DNA of 35,400 bases from Sediminibacillus massiliensis (GTDB lineage: Bacteria > Bacillota > Bacilli > Bacillales > Amphibacillaceae). Of the stretch, positions 16,981 through 24,334 are shown piece by piece; position 1 is the stretch's first letter, and every line of letters starts with the position of its first letter. The DNA lies in the NCBI RefSeq assembly GCF_900156915.1, contig NZ_LT732535.1, positions 4,209,080-4,244,479 on the forward strand, read 5' to 3'. The notes under the pieces were generated by a model. The model was not told the origin of the DNA, made no database searches, and saw only the letters and a list, made by a program, of their open reading frames with translations. The position numbers and the translations under genes are program-made.

Positions 16981-18564
16981 TCACTTTATTTGAGGCCCTG
17001 CTTCTTTAATGGAAGCTTCGACATTCGAAAACTTACGAAAGTTATCTTCGAAGGCAGCGGCAAGATTTTGTGCTTTTTCCTCGTATTCTTTATAATCCTC
17101 CCACATTTTCCATGGTTTTAAAAGATCATCCGGGACCCCAGGGCAAGCGGCAGGAATCTGCAATCCGAAATATGGATCGGTTATCGTTTCCGTGTTTGCC
17201 AATTCACCTTGAACCGCAACCTTGATCATTGCCCGTGTATAAGAAAGGTTGATTCTTTTTCCTTTACCATAAGCGCCTCCTGTCCATCCAGTATTGACAA
17301 GGAAGACATCGACATTGTGAGCACCGATTTTTTCACCAAGCATCCTGGCGTAAACAGTTGGGTCCAAAGGGAGGAATGGGGCTCCGAAACACGCAGAAAA
17401 GGTGGTCATCGGTTCAGTGATGCCGCGTTCTGTACCCGCCAGTTTGCTCGTGTATCCACTAAGGAAGTGATACATTGCCTGATCGGTGGTAAGTTTACTG
17501 ACAGGGGGTAACACACCAAATGCGTCTGCGGTCAGGAATATGATCGTGTTAGGATTTCCGCCCATACTTGGCAGCTTGATATTGTCCATGTTTGTTAAAG
17601 GATAAGCTGCCCGGGTATTTTCTGTTAAACTGGTGTCCGTGTATTCTGGAATGTTCTCGTCGTCACAGAGGACGTTCTCCAGGATAGCTCCCGATCTGAT
17701 GGAGTCGTAGATTTGCGGTTCATTCTGTCTGCTGAGCCCGGCGCATTTGGCATAACAGCCGCCCTCGATGTTGAAAATTCCACTCGCGCTCCATCCGTGT
17801 TCATCATCACCAATCAATCGGCGTTCCGGGTCTGCAGAGAGGGTGGTTTTTCCCGTACCAGACAGACCGAAAAAAAGAGCAACATCATCTGACTCTCCAA
17901 TATTCGCAGAACAGTGCATCGGTAGTATGTTCTGCTGTGGGAGAAGGTAATTCATCACCGAAAACACCGACTTTTTTATTTCCCCGGCATATTCCGTACC
18001 TCCGATCAGAATGACTCTATCGGTGAAGGAAATAATGATAAAAGCTTCTGACTGGGTACCATCGATGGACGGATCTGCTTTAAAAGATGGAGCTGAAATT
18101 ACTGAAAACTGTGCTTTGTGGTCACGTAATTCCTGGGGTTGGGGCCTGATGAACAATTGTCTCGCAAATAAATTGTGCCAGGCATATTCTGTGATGACTT
18201 TGATGGGGAGTTGATGCTGTTGATCGGCACCTGCCAATCCGTCAAAAATAAAAAATTCATCTTTCTTCTGTAAATGCTGTACAACTTTTTTATAGAGTAA
18301 ATCAAAATTCCCTTTACTGAAGGGTTTATTGACAGACCCCCAGTTGATTTGGCTGGAATGTGGTTCCTCATCTACGATGAATTTGTCGTTAGGGGAGCGT
18401 CCGGTGTATTTACCTGTCGACACACATACGGCTCCAGTGGAGGTTAGAATTCCCTCGTTTCTCTTTAATATCTTATGTTCTAGTGCCTCCGCAGATAAGT
18501 TCTCTTGTCGATTGCTCATACTTAAAAGCTTCTTTTGGAAATTCTTCTCCTCTATTTTGCCCAT
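16981..18564 (-). CDS. pckA: Phosphoenolpyruvate carboxykinase (ATP)
   Basis: It catalyses oxaloacetate plus ATP to PEP, CO2 and ADP, the first committed gluconeogenic step. The 527 residues are standard for the ATP-dependent family. Features are TGRSPNDKF near residue 54, the P-loop GLSGTGKTT at 233-241, the metal-binding IGDDEHGW at 251-258 and the TGWTGG segment near the C-terminus. The ATG is preceded by AAAGGATG. The gene is monocistronic, with a terminator at 16926-16959. Its promoter overlaps a sequence matching the CcpN operator, which would give glucose repression as in B. subtilis. Confidence 0.97.
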   Translation of the reverse strand: MGKIEEKNFQKKLLSMSNRQENLSAEALEHKILKRNEGILTSTGAVCVSTGKYTGRSPNDKFIVDEEPHSSQINWGSVNKPFSKGNFDLLYKKVVQHLQKKDEFFIFDGLAGADQQHQLPIKVITEYAWHNLFARQLFIRPQPQELRDHKAQFSVISAPSFKADPSIDGTQSEAFIIISFTDRVILIGGTEYAGEIKKSVFSVMNYLLPQQNILPMHCSANIGESDDVALFFGLSGTGKTTLSADPERRLIGDDEHGWSASGIFNIEGGCYAKCAGLSRQNEPQIYDSIRSGAILENVLCDDENIPEYTDTSLTENTRAAYPLTNMDNIKLPSMGGNPNTIIFLTADAFGVLPPVSKLTTDQAMYHFLSGYTSKLAGTERGITEPMTTFSACFGAPFLPLDPTVYARMLGEKIGAHNVDVFLVNTGWTGGAYGKGKRINLSYTRAMIKVAVQGELANTETITDPYFGLQIPAACPGVPDDLLKPWKMWEDYKEYEEKAQNLAAAFEDNFRKFSNVEASIKEAGPQIK

Positions 18565-18626
18565 TCTTCCACATCCTTTACAATGTTAGAGTTTGTGCCG
18601 AAGACATGATGGCTGAATGTGTGATT

Positions 18627-18637
18627 AGTATAACACA
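18627..18637 (-). promoter_or_regulatory. pckA extended -10 promoter and CcpN-type operator
   Basis: On the minus strand TGTGTTATACT contains TATACT with the extended TG motif. It fits every position of the B. subtilis CcpN consensus TRTGHYATAYW, recalled from the sr1/gapB/pckA literature. It lies about 60 bases upstream of the pckA ATG. Known context: CcpN represses pckA and gapB on glucose. Confidence 0.6.
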
Positions 18638-18801
18638 AATAACCAATTGCAACATACTTGTCTATCGATTAATTCATAGTTACAACTTACTATTTATATA
18701 TGTGAAAAAGAGTGTTTGTTTCGGGGGTATATACGGGAACAACCTTATAGAATGAAAATGATAAATATGCCTTTTCCAGAAGGAAGATGTTTCGCAAAAC
18801 C

Positions 18802-18853
18802 ATAAACTGCGACATAACTAGCTTCACCAAACGTGACTTCCTACCATCCTTTT
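18802..18853 (+). repeat. Copy of dispersed intergenic repeat family R (left part)
   Basis: It aligns to the reverse complement of 3-54, ungapped, with about six mismatches in 52. Its first 17-base block, starting at 18796, is identical to 23043-23059. It stands 22 bases to the left of the palindromic repeat that hosts the IS. Confidence 0.75.
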
Positions 18854-18874
18854 CTGATTGAGTAGTAGTCCAGC

Positions 18875-18928
18875 GCTGCGGAAAAACACTCGCTTTCCGT
18901 GGGGAACGCTTCAGCCTCCTCGGGAAAA
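18875..18928 (+). repeat. Left half of IS-split palindromic repeat (family P)
   Basis: It begins GCTGCGGAAAAA, which is the reverse complement of the right-half end at 20423-20434 apart from its last base context. It contains the ACTCGCTTTCCGTGGGG and CAGCCTCCTCGG segments that I recall from large palindromic intergenic repeats common in Bacillaceae. The IS is inserted at its centre after AAAA. Confidence 0.7.
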
Positions 18929-18980
18929 TGCACTGCACCCCTATTGTTGGACACATCATCTGACAATAGGAGGTACCTAA

Positions 18981-19499
18981 ATGAGAAAGTTTTCCGTGTT
19001 GGAAAAACATTTTGCTGTGCAGCGTTATCTAAACGAAAGGATTAGCTACCGGGACCTAGCGAAAGAATTGGGGATTGATAACTCTTCCTTACGTTATTGG
19101 GTCAAATTATACGAATACCATGGAGATACTGCTTTTCTATTTCCCTATACAAACTACACGCCTGCCTTTAAACTGAAAGTAATTCAGTTTATCGAAGAGA
19201 AAAATTATTCAATTCGAGAGGCATCGGCGCTCTTCCATATTCCGGACTCTTCCATGGTCCGGAGGTGGAAGAAAAAGTGGGAGACTGGCGGATTCGATGC
19301 CCTTAAACCAACCGGAAAGGGGAATTCCCGTATGACTTCCCAAAAGAAAAATTCCAAGAATGACCAACCAGATAAGCACTCTGTAGAGGAAATGCAGAAA
19401 GAACTGGAATATTTGCGTATGGAGAATGCCTATTTAAAAAAGTTGAGAGCCTTAGTTCAAAACAAGGAAAAATCACCAAACAAGACAAAGCGAAAGTAG
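18981..19499 (+). CDS. IS150-like OrfA (helix-turn-helix DNA-binding protein)
   Basis: A 172-residue OrfA. It has two helix-turn-helix-like units: RDLAKELGIDNSSLRYWVK near residue 24 and REASALFHIPDSSMVRRWKKKW in the middle. A leucine-zipper-like helix, MQKELEYLRMENAYLKKL, lies near the end. The ATG follows AGGAGGT. A slippery heptamer A-AAA-AAG at 19436-19442 is in the correct reading phase, so a fraction of ribosomes should shift into orfB and make a fused transposase of about 452 residues. Confidence 0.92.
   Translation: MRKFSVLEKHFAVQRYLNERISYRDLAKELGIDNSSLRYWVKLYEYHGDTAFLFPYTNYTPAFKLKVIQFIEEKNYSIREASALFHIPDSSMVRRWKKKWETGGFDALKPTGKGNSRMTSQKKNSKNDQPDKHSVEEMQKELEYLRMENAYLKKLRALVQNKEKSPNKTKRK
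19436..19442 (+). other. Programmed -1 ribosomal frameshift site
   Basis: The heptamer A AAA AAG has its AAA and AAG codons in the orfA frame (19437-19442). After a -1 slip the orfB frame is open without a stop from here to 20338. A Shine-Dalgarno-like GGAG at 19421-19424 lies 11 bases upstream, the usual position for a stimulator. Confidence 0.85.
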
Positions 19500-19525
19500 T
19501 CTATGAACTAAGGGGCGAATTCTCG

Positions 19526-20338
19526 GTGAAAGAACTTTTAAAGCTGGCAGATATCCCTCGCAGTACGTATTATTACTGGGTGAGCACATTTGACTGCCCT
19601 GACAAAGATGCCGAATTAAAAACGTTGATTCAGTCCATTTATCATGAACATAAAGGGCGTTATGGCTATCGCCGTATTCAAGATGAGTTAGAAAATAAAG
19701 GACATAAGGTGAACCACAAAAAAGTGCAGCGATTAATGAAAGAGTTAGGTTTGAAAAGCATCGTCCGCATGAAGAAGTACCGATCATACAAAGGCAAAGT
19801 TGGCAAAACCGCTCCAAATATCCTGGAACGGAACTTCCAAGCAGACAAACCAAATGAGAAATGGGTTACCGATATTACAGAATTTAAATTACTAGGAGAG
19901 AAACTTTACCTATCTCCCGTTCTGGATTTATTCAATGGCGAAATTATCACCTACACCATTGGTTCACGTCCAACTTACTCCCTAGTCTCAGAGATGTTAG
20001 AAAAATCTTTTGAACGTTTGAAGGATAGGGATGAACTATTGATCCACTCGGATCAAGGCTGGCATTACCAAATGAAACAGTACCGGGATGCTTTAAAGGA
20101 GCGAGGCATCACACAGAGTATGTCACGAAAAGGAAACTGTTATGACAACGCCGTTATCGAGAATTTCTTTGGCATTATGAAATCTGAATTTCTTTACTTA
20201 AATGAATTCGAAAGCATCGAGCAATTTAAAAAGGAACTGGAAGAATACATGGATTACTATAATCAAAAACGGATAAAGACCAAATTAAAAGGCAAGAGTC
20301 CGATCGAATATCGAACTCTATACCAACAAGCCGCTTAA
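19526..20338 (+). CDS. IS150-like OrfB transposase (DDE, rve domain)
   Basis: The catalytic part of the IS transposase. In the stand-alone reading of 270 residues the triad is D116 (TDITEF), D176 (HSDQGWHY) and E212 (NAVIENFFG), giving DD(35)E spacing. An HTH_21-like region (HKGRYGYRRIQDEL) precedes the catalytic core. The apparent start at 19526 is a GTG. The natural product is more likely the OrfA-OrfB fusion made by frameshifting at 19436-19442. The domain is intact. Confidence 0.93.
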   Translation: MKELLKLADIPRSTYYYWVSTFDCPDKDAELKTLIQSIYHEHKGRYGYRRIQDELENKGHKVNHKKVQRLMKELGLKSIVRMKKYRSYKGKVGKTAPNILERNFQADKPNEKWVTDITEFKLLGEKLYLSPVLDLFNGEIITYTIGSRPTYSLVSEMLEKSFERLKDRDELLIHSDQGWHYQMKQYRDALKERGITQSMSRKGNCYDNAVIENFFGIMKSEFLYLNEFESIEQFKKELEEYMDYYNQKRIKTKLKGKSPIEYRTLYQQAA

Positions 20339-20371
20339 CCAAAATCTGTCCAACTTTTCGGGGTCACTTCA

Positions 20372-20434
20372 AAAGCGCCCTGCGGGGTCTTCAGACTGTT
20401 CCTTTCCCACTGGAGTCTCGCATTTTTCCGCAGC
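20372..20434 (+). repeat. Right half of IS-split palindromic repeat (family P)
   Basis: It starts with the duplicated AAA and then GCGCCCTGCGGGGTC, and ends TTTTTCCGCAGC (20423-20434). That end pairs with the left-half start at 18875-18886. With the IS removed, the two halves join into one long imperfect palindrome of about 115 bases. Confidence 0.7.
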
Positions 20435-20935
20435 TTAAGATAGATATCTGATCAAGTGAGAAGTGGTCCTGAAAGGTGTCTAACATGTGTACTCTTAACA
20501 AATGAAGCAAACTATTACTAGGTCAATTCACAGCACACACACTGCAGATTTTTCGGAACTGCCCTTTGGCAAAAATTTTAAAAGATAACCATGAATTTAC
20601 ATCCAAAATTAAACAGAAAATGAACAATATATTCAAAGAAAGCAAGCAATTTCCGCTGCTTACGATTGACTTTTAGTTAATTGGGGTTAAATCCCAGAAT
20701 ATGTCTAACATAGGTATCTTAACATCGAAATTCAGAAAACTCCTAACAGCGAAGTGTTCTGCCGCAGCGAGTGCATGCGCTTAACAATCATCAGAATCAC
20801 AGGAAGTAAAAATGTCACTAGGCCGCAGTTTCCCTTAATTATGAATCTTAATAAGGTGAAATTTGTGATAGGCTAGTAATAAGTAATATCAGTCATAACA
20901 AGTTATGCAGGACTATAAGAAAGAGGTGTTTACTT
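20435..20935. other. Gene-free stretch with degenerate repeats
   Basis: I find no supportable gene. It holds a direct repeat of about 23-24 bases (20477-20500 and 20702-20724, both TGTCTAACAT...CTTAACA). It also holds a block at 20750-20832 homologous to the right half of the repeat at 23130-23211. The remainder is A/T-rich and featureless, followed by the ribosome binding site of the gene at 20936. Confidence 0.6.
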
Positions 20936-21325
20936 ATGAAGCAAAAACCTGTTGTTTTATTTGACCGAAACTGTTACTTATGCCAACAAAGCAAAAAGGT
21001 TATTAAATTTCTTGATTGGTTAAAAGTATTTGACCTTTATTCCCTTCAGGAGTATGAAAAGACTCAACCAACGCTTAGCAGCAGGGCAAAGGAAATGCTA
21101 AGAGGTGAAATACACGTTATAAAACCGAATGGAGAGACTGTTGCCGGCTATCAGGCAGTCAGGTATATATTAGCGCGTATAATATTGACTTCGCCTTTAG
21201 GGTGGCTCATGTATCTTCCGAAATCGGAAATAATCGGAGATCCGGTATATCGCTGGATTGCCAAAAACCGTTATAAACTATTTCAAGACAAATGTACGGA
21301 CGGTTCATGTAAATTGCCCGCTTGA
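20936..21325 (+). CDS. DCC-family thiol-disulfide oxidoreductase-like protein (DUF393)
   Basis: A 129-residue protein of the DCC (YuxK, DUF393) family, named for its N-terminal Asp-Cys-Cys signature. Here D10, C13 and C16 lie in LFDRNCYLC, in place of the more usual DGxCxxC. The middle AGYQAVRYIL and C-terminal PVYRWIAKNRY segments are also family-typical. Two more cysteines lie at the C-terminus (CTDGSC). Function in the family is poorly known; a redox role is inferred from the CxxC. The ATG follows AGAGGTG. It lies between repeat-rich DNA and the metK riboswitch, and no terminator is evident after it. Confidence 0.85.
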   Translation: MKQKPVVLFDRNCYLCQQSKKVIKFLDWLKVFDLYSLQEYEKTQPTLSSRAKEMLRGEIHVIKPNGETVAGYQAVRYILARIILTSPLGWLMYLPKSEIIGDPVYRWIAKNRYKLFQDKCTDGSCKLPA

Positions 21326-21362
21326 TTATCTTCAAGACAAATCGTCCTGTGGTTATATTTTA

Positions 21363-21391
21363 TTGACATTAAAGGCTTGTTTCGTTACGAT
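21363..21391 (+). promoter_or_regulatory. metK promoter
   Basis: A perfect TTGACA (21363-21368), a 17-base spacer, then TACGAT (21386-21391). The start would fall about 10 bases before the riboswitch P1 stem. Confidence 0.8.
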
Positions 21392-21408
21392 AAATTGCGA
21401 ACGGATAC

Positions 21409-21574
21409 TCTCTTATCCAGAGTTGGCGGAGGGACAGGCCCGAAGAAACCCAGCAACCATCAATGTTTATTGAAAGGTGCTAACCTGATGCAAGGTTTTT
21501 TCCTTGGACGATAAGAAGAGAAAGGCCATTTTCCTTTCCTTGCTTAATAAGAGGAAAGGTTTTTCTTTTTTTTT
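21409..21574 (+). ncRNA. SAM-I riboswitch (S-box) with terminator
   Basis: The aptamer spans 21409-21521. P1 pairs TCTTATC (21411-21417) with GATAAGA (21510-21516). The conserved core reads GAGGGACAGGCCC, GAAGAAACCCAGCAACC and AAGGTGCTAACC. A terminator follows, CCTTTCCT (21533-21540) with AGGAAAGG (21552-21559) and then a long T-run. Known action: S-adenosylmethionine binding lets the terminator form and shuts off metK. About 200 further leader bases (21575-21774) lie before metK, with no feature I can identify. Confidence 0.96.
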
Positions 21575-21774
21575 CTGGCTGAATAAGATGCGACATGACC
21601 GCTTAAAGGTCCAATGGATTTGTTCTTTTATTTCAATAGCAAATGGTCCAAACTCATAATAGAAACAATTAAGCAAAACATAGGATATATTCACTCGCTG
21701 AATTGTTTTGTAATAACATACAGGAAAGAGCAGTTCCGTAATAACTTGTTGAAAATGAAGGAGGATTTAGCAGA

Positions 21775-22974
21775 ATGGCTGCGAATCGTCGATTATTTAC
21801 ATCAGAATCTGTTACAGAAGGTCACCCGGATAAGATTTGTGACCAGATTTCTGATGCCATTCTAGATGAAATTTTAGAAAAGGACCCGAATGCCCGGGTA
21901 GCGTGTGAGACTACTGTGACTACAGGCTTGGTATTGGTCTCGGGTGAAATTACAACAACTACTTATGTGGACATTCCGAGTATTGTCCGGAAAACAGTGA
22001 AAGAAATTGGATATACAAGAGCGAAGTATGGGTTTGATGCAGAAACATGTGCGGTACTGACTGCAATCGACGAACAATCTCCAGATATTGCGGAAGGCGT
22101 GAACCAGGCGCTTGAGGCTCGTGAAGGAAAGACAGCTGATGAAGCCATCGAGGCGATTGGAGCCGGTGATCAGGGACTTATGTTTGGATATGCCAACAAT
22201 GAAACTCCTGAGTTGATGCCATTGCCGATTTCTTTAGCTCATAAGTTATCTAAACGTCTCTCAGATGTTCGTAAAGACAACACTCTCTCGTACTTGCGTC
22301 CAGATGGAAAAACGCAGGTAACGGTAGAGTATGATGAAAATGATAAACCGGTCAGAATCGATACAATTGTCATTTCTACTCAACATCACCCGGAAATCGA
22401 GTTGACCCAAATTCAACAGGATTTGAAAGAATTTGTCATCAATCCGATTGTTCCGAAAGAACTGCTGGATGAACAAACGAAATATTTTATCAATCCGACA
22501 GGACGGTTCGTTATCGGCGGACCTCAAGGTGATGCTGGTCTTACTGGACGGAAAATCATCGTAGACACATATGGAGGGTATGCCCGACATGGTGGAGGGG
22601 CATTCAGTGGAAAAGACGCGACAAAAGTTGATAGATCTGCCGCATATGCTGCTCGTTATGTAGCGAAAAATATTGTCGCGGCTAAGTTGGCGGATTCCTG
22701 TGAAGTCCAGCTGGCATATGCGATCGGTGTCGCTGAACCGGTATCCATTTCCATCAATACATTTGGAACAGGCAAGGTAACAGAGGAAGTTCTCGTTAAA
22801 GCTGTTAGGGAACTATTCGACTTGAGACCTGCCGGAATTATCAAAATGCTTGATTTAAGACGTCCGATTTATAAAGATACTGCGGCATATGGGCACTTTG
22901 GCCGGACAGATATCGAATTCCCTTGGGAACAGACAGATAAAGTGGAAAGCTTAAAAGAATATACAAATGCCTGA
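21775..22974 (+). CDS. metK: S-adenosylmethionine synthetase MetK
   Basis: It makes S-adenosylmethionine from methionine and ATP as a cytoplasmic tetramer. The 399 residues are full length. Signatures are [17 protein letters not shown] at the N-terminus (ATP and Mg2+), [12 protein letters not shown] in the middle and [19 protein letters not shown], the PPi-binding loop with catalytic Lys. The ATG follows GGAGG. Regulation is by the SAM-I riboswitch upstream, and termination by the hairpin at 22986-23012. Confidence 0.98.
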   Translation: MAANRRLFTSESVTEGHPDKICDQISDAILDEILEKDPNARVACETTVTTGLVLVSGEITTTTYVDIPSIVRKTVKEIGYTRAKYGFDAETCAVLTAIDEQSPDIAEGVNQALEAREGKTADEAIEAIGAGDQGLMFGYANNETPELMPLPISLAHKLSKRLSDVRKDNTLSYLRPDGKTQVTVEYDENDKPVRIDTIVISTQHHPEIELTQIQQDLKEFVINPIVPKELLDEQTKYFINPTGRFVIGGPQGDAGLTGRKIIVDTYGGYARHGGGAFSGKDATKVDRSAAYAARYVAKNIVAAKLADSCEVQLAYAIGVAEPVSISINTFGTGKVTEEVLVKAVRELFDLRPAGIIKMLDLRRPIYKDTAAYGHFGRTDIEFPWEQTDKVESLKEYTNA

Positions 22975-22985
22975 ATCAACCAGAA

Positions 22986-23012
22986 GAACTAAGCATAGTG
23001 CTTAGTTCTTTT
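22986..23012 (+). terminator. Terminator of metK
   Basis: A 10-bp perfect stem GAACTAAGCA / TGCTTAGTTC with loop TAG, followed by TTTTATT. Confidence 0.92.
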
Positions 23013-23050
23013 ATTATGGAATTGAAATCCTGTTTTTTCATTAAAACCAT

Positions 23051-23210
23051 AAACTGCGATTATCTTTCTTTAGTCCCAAGGGATGTTTATTCAAGTAGTC
23101 CCCTGGTTGAGGCCGTGCCCGAAGAAAAACGAAGTGTTCTGCCGTAGCGAGTATAACCTGTTCACTATCATCAGAACGTAAGTAAGTTTCACTGAAGTGA
23201 ATCGCAGTTT
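23051..23210 (+). repeat. Full-looking copy of intergenic repeat family R, 160 bp with 11-bp terminal inverted repeats
   Basis: The ends are AAACTGCGATT (23051-23061) and AATCGCAGTTT (23200-23210), a perfect 11-bp inverted repeat. The left edge shares 17 identical bases with 18796-18812. The right half (23130 on) matches 20750 on, including a 23-base block with one mismatch and ATCATCAGAA at the same spacing. No reading frame of note is present. It fills most of the metK to 23375 gap. Confidence 0.7.
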
Positions 23211-23374
23211 CTCCCGAATGTAGGCTTACGGACTGAAAGTAGGAAAAGTACTTATTTTAAACAGAAAATCCGCATTTCTTCTGTTTCAATCGCCCTCCTT
23301 CCATTCTTATCTGAACATAAGATAGCCATATAAGCCTTTTTACAGATTGGAAAGGAAAAGAAGGAGGTAACAAA

Positions 23375-23647
23375 GTGTCTGTTAATCATTTTGAAACATG
23401 CGGTAGAAATATTGGAGAAGCAGTGAAAATTGTGTGTCATGACGGGGTAGTCCACAGAGGCATTATTGAGAGAGTGAACCGTGATCGTGTATTTATTCGT
23501 CCGATGGAGAGAAGAGTTGGCGATGTTGGTCAGGGACCTGGATTGTTTCTATATGGCCCGGGCTGGGGATGGGGTTACGGTGCCGGATATGGCATAGCTT
23601 TTGCTTCTATCGCCGCCCTTACGATCCTTCCATTTTTATTCTGGTAA
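23375..23647 (+). CDS. Small protein with Sm/SH3-like N-terminus and Gly-rich hydrophobic tail, unknown function
   Basis: A 90-residue protein starting at GTG 23375, seven bases after a perfect AGGAGG. Residues 12-44 (GEAVKIVCHDGVVHRGIIERVNRDRVFIRP) have the beta-strand rhythm of a small Sm- or SH3-type barrel. A Gly/Trp/Tyr-rich stretch follows (about 52-72) and then a hydrophobic C-terminus (73-90) that could insert in a membrane. I do not recognise a named family. Similar Gly-rich tails occur in spore-coat or exosporium-related small proteins of Bacillaceae, but this link is only suggestive. It shares a convergent terminator with ytoA. Confidence 0.75.
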   Translation: MSVNHFETCGRNIGEAVKIVCHDGVVHRGIIERVNRDRVFIRPMERRVGDVGQGPGLFLYGPGWGWGYGAGYGIAFASIAALTILPFLFW

Positions 23648-23661
23648 AAAAAGATGGGTCC

Positions 23662-23697
23662 ATAAGCCGTACCACCTTTGAGGGGGATACGGCTTAT
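23662..23697. terminator. Convergent terminator
   Basis: A 10-bp perfect outer stem ATAAGCCGTA (23662-23671) with TACGGCTTAT (23688-23697), plus inner CC/GG pairs. It lies between 23647 and the ytoA stop. Confidence 0.75.
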
Positions 23698-23707
23698 TTA
23701 AATACAC

Positions 23708-24220
23708 TTATTCCTGCATTTCTTTATAATATTGCCCTTTCTCTACGTAAGACAAACGGATTCGCTCCATCTCGGCGAAGTCCTCTTCGGTCAGCTCGCG
23801 AACAACTTTAGCTGGACGCCCAAACGCTAAAGTTCTTGGAGGAATCTTCTTTCCAGGCGGGACTAAGCTGCCGGCCCCGATAAAAGCTTGTTCACCGATT
23901 TCAGCGTTGTCCAATATAATCGACCCCATCCCAACCAACGCGTTCTTTTTGATTATGGAGGAATGCAAAGTTACTTGGTGTCCAATTGTCACGCCATCTT
24001 CAATAATCAGAGGAGCTTCAGGACTTTGGTGTAGTAAACTTAGGTCTTGTATATTTACTTCATTGCCAATATGTACTGGTGCCACATCGCCCCGGATCAC
24101 GGTCTTGAACCAAACACTGGCCATTCTGCCGATTGTGACATCGCCTGTTATAACGGCGTCTTCGGCAATATATGCAGTTTCGTCGATAGCAGGCTTTTTT
24201 CCTTTATACTCGTAAAACAT
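23708..24220 (-). CDS. ytoA: Gamma-carbonic anhydrase-like hexapeptide protein YtoA
   Basis: A 170-residue left-handed beta-helix protein with hexapeptide repeats such as IAEDAVITGDVTIG. Three His residues, H64 (LLH), H81 (GH) and H86 (LH), are placed as the zinc ligands of gamma-class carbonic anhydrases, and the conserved IRGDVAPV block is present. Carbonic anhydrase activity is possible but often unproven in this subfamily. The start ATG has AAGGGGG upstream. It is divergent from ytpB, and in B. subtilis it lies in the same metK-asnB-ytoA-ytpB neighbourhood; asnB is missing here. Confidence 0.9.
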   Translation of the reverse strand: MFYEYKGKKPAIDETAYIAEDAVITGDVTIGRMASVWFKTVIRGDVAPVHIGNEVNIQDLSLLHQSPEAPLIIEDGVTIGHQVTLHSSIIKKNALVGMGSIILDNAEIGEQAFIGAGSLVPPGKKIPPRTLAFGRPAKVVRELTEEDFAEMERIRLSYVEKGQYYKEMQE

Positions 24221-24334
24221 TTGAAACCCCCTTAAATTTATGGTGATATAGTTATAGTATCATACTAAATAAACATGAAAAGAAATACTGAATAAAACAA
24301 TCATGACACCAGATAGAAGAAAGAAGGAGATCGT

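Larger units (their letters stand above)
18929..20371 (+). mobile_element. Complete IS150-like insertion sequence (IS3 family), 1443 bp
   Basis: Terminal inverted repeats lie at 18929-18953 and 20347-20371. Both begin TG-n-A-n-TG, share a CCC run and end in TTGGACA. The element is flanked by AAA on both sides (18926-18928 and 20372-20374), consistent with a 3-bp target duplication. The length of 1443 bp equals that recalled for E. coli IS150. It carries orfA and orfB in the -1 frame arrangement of the family, with no internal stop or deletion, so it looks recent and potentially active. Confidence 0.9.

Noticed and set aside
18483-18755. A 90-codon frame running from the pckA 5' end into its upstream region
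   Set aside because: It overlaps the pckA start and promoter, has no ribosome binding site and no recognisable protein character.
18690-19010. A 106-codon minus-strand frame across the left IS boundary
   Set aside because: It crosses two repeats and the IS end, so it is a chance product of the insertion.
20371-20935. Searched for a CRISPR array because of repeated motifs
   Set aside because: Only two copies of the 23-base motif exist, 200 bases apart, without regular spacers.
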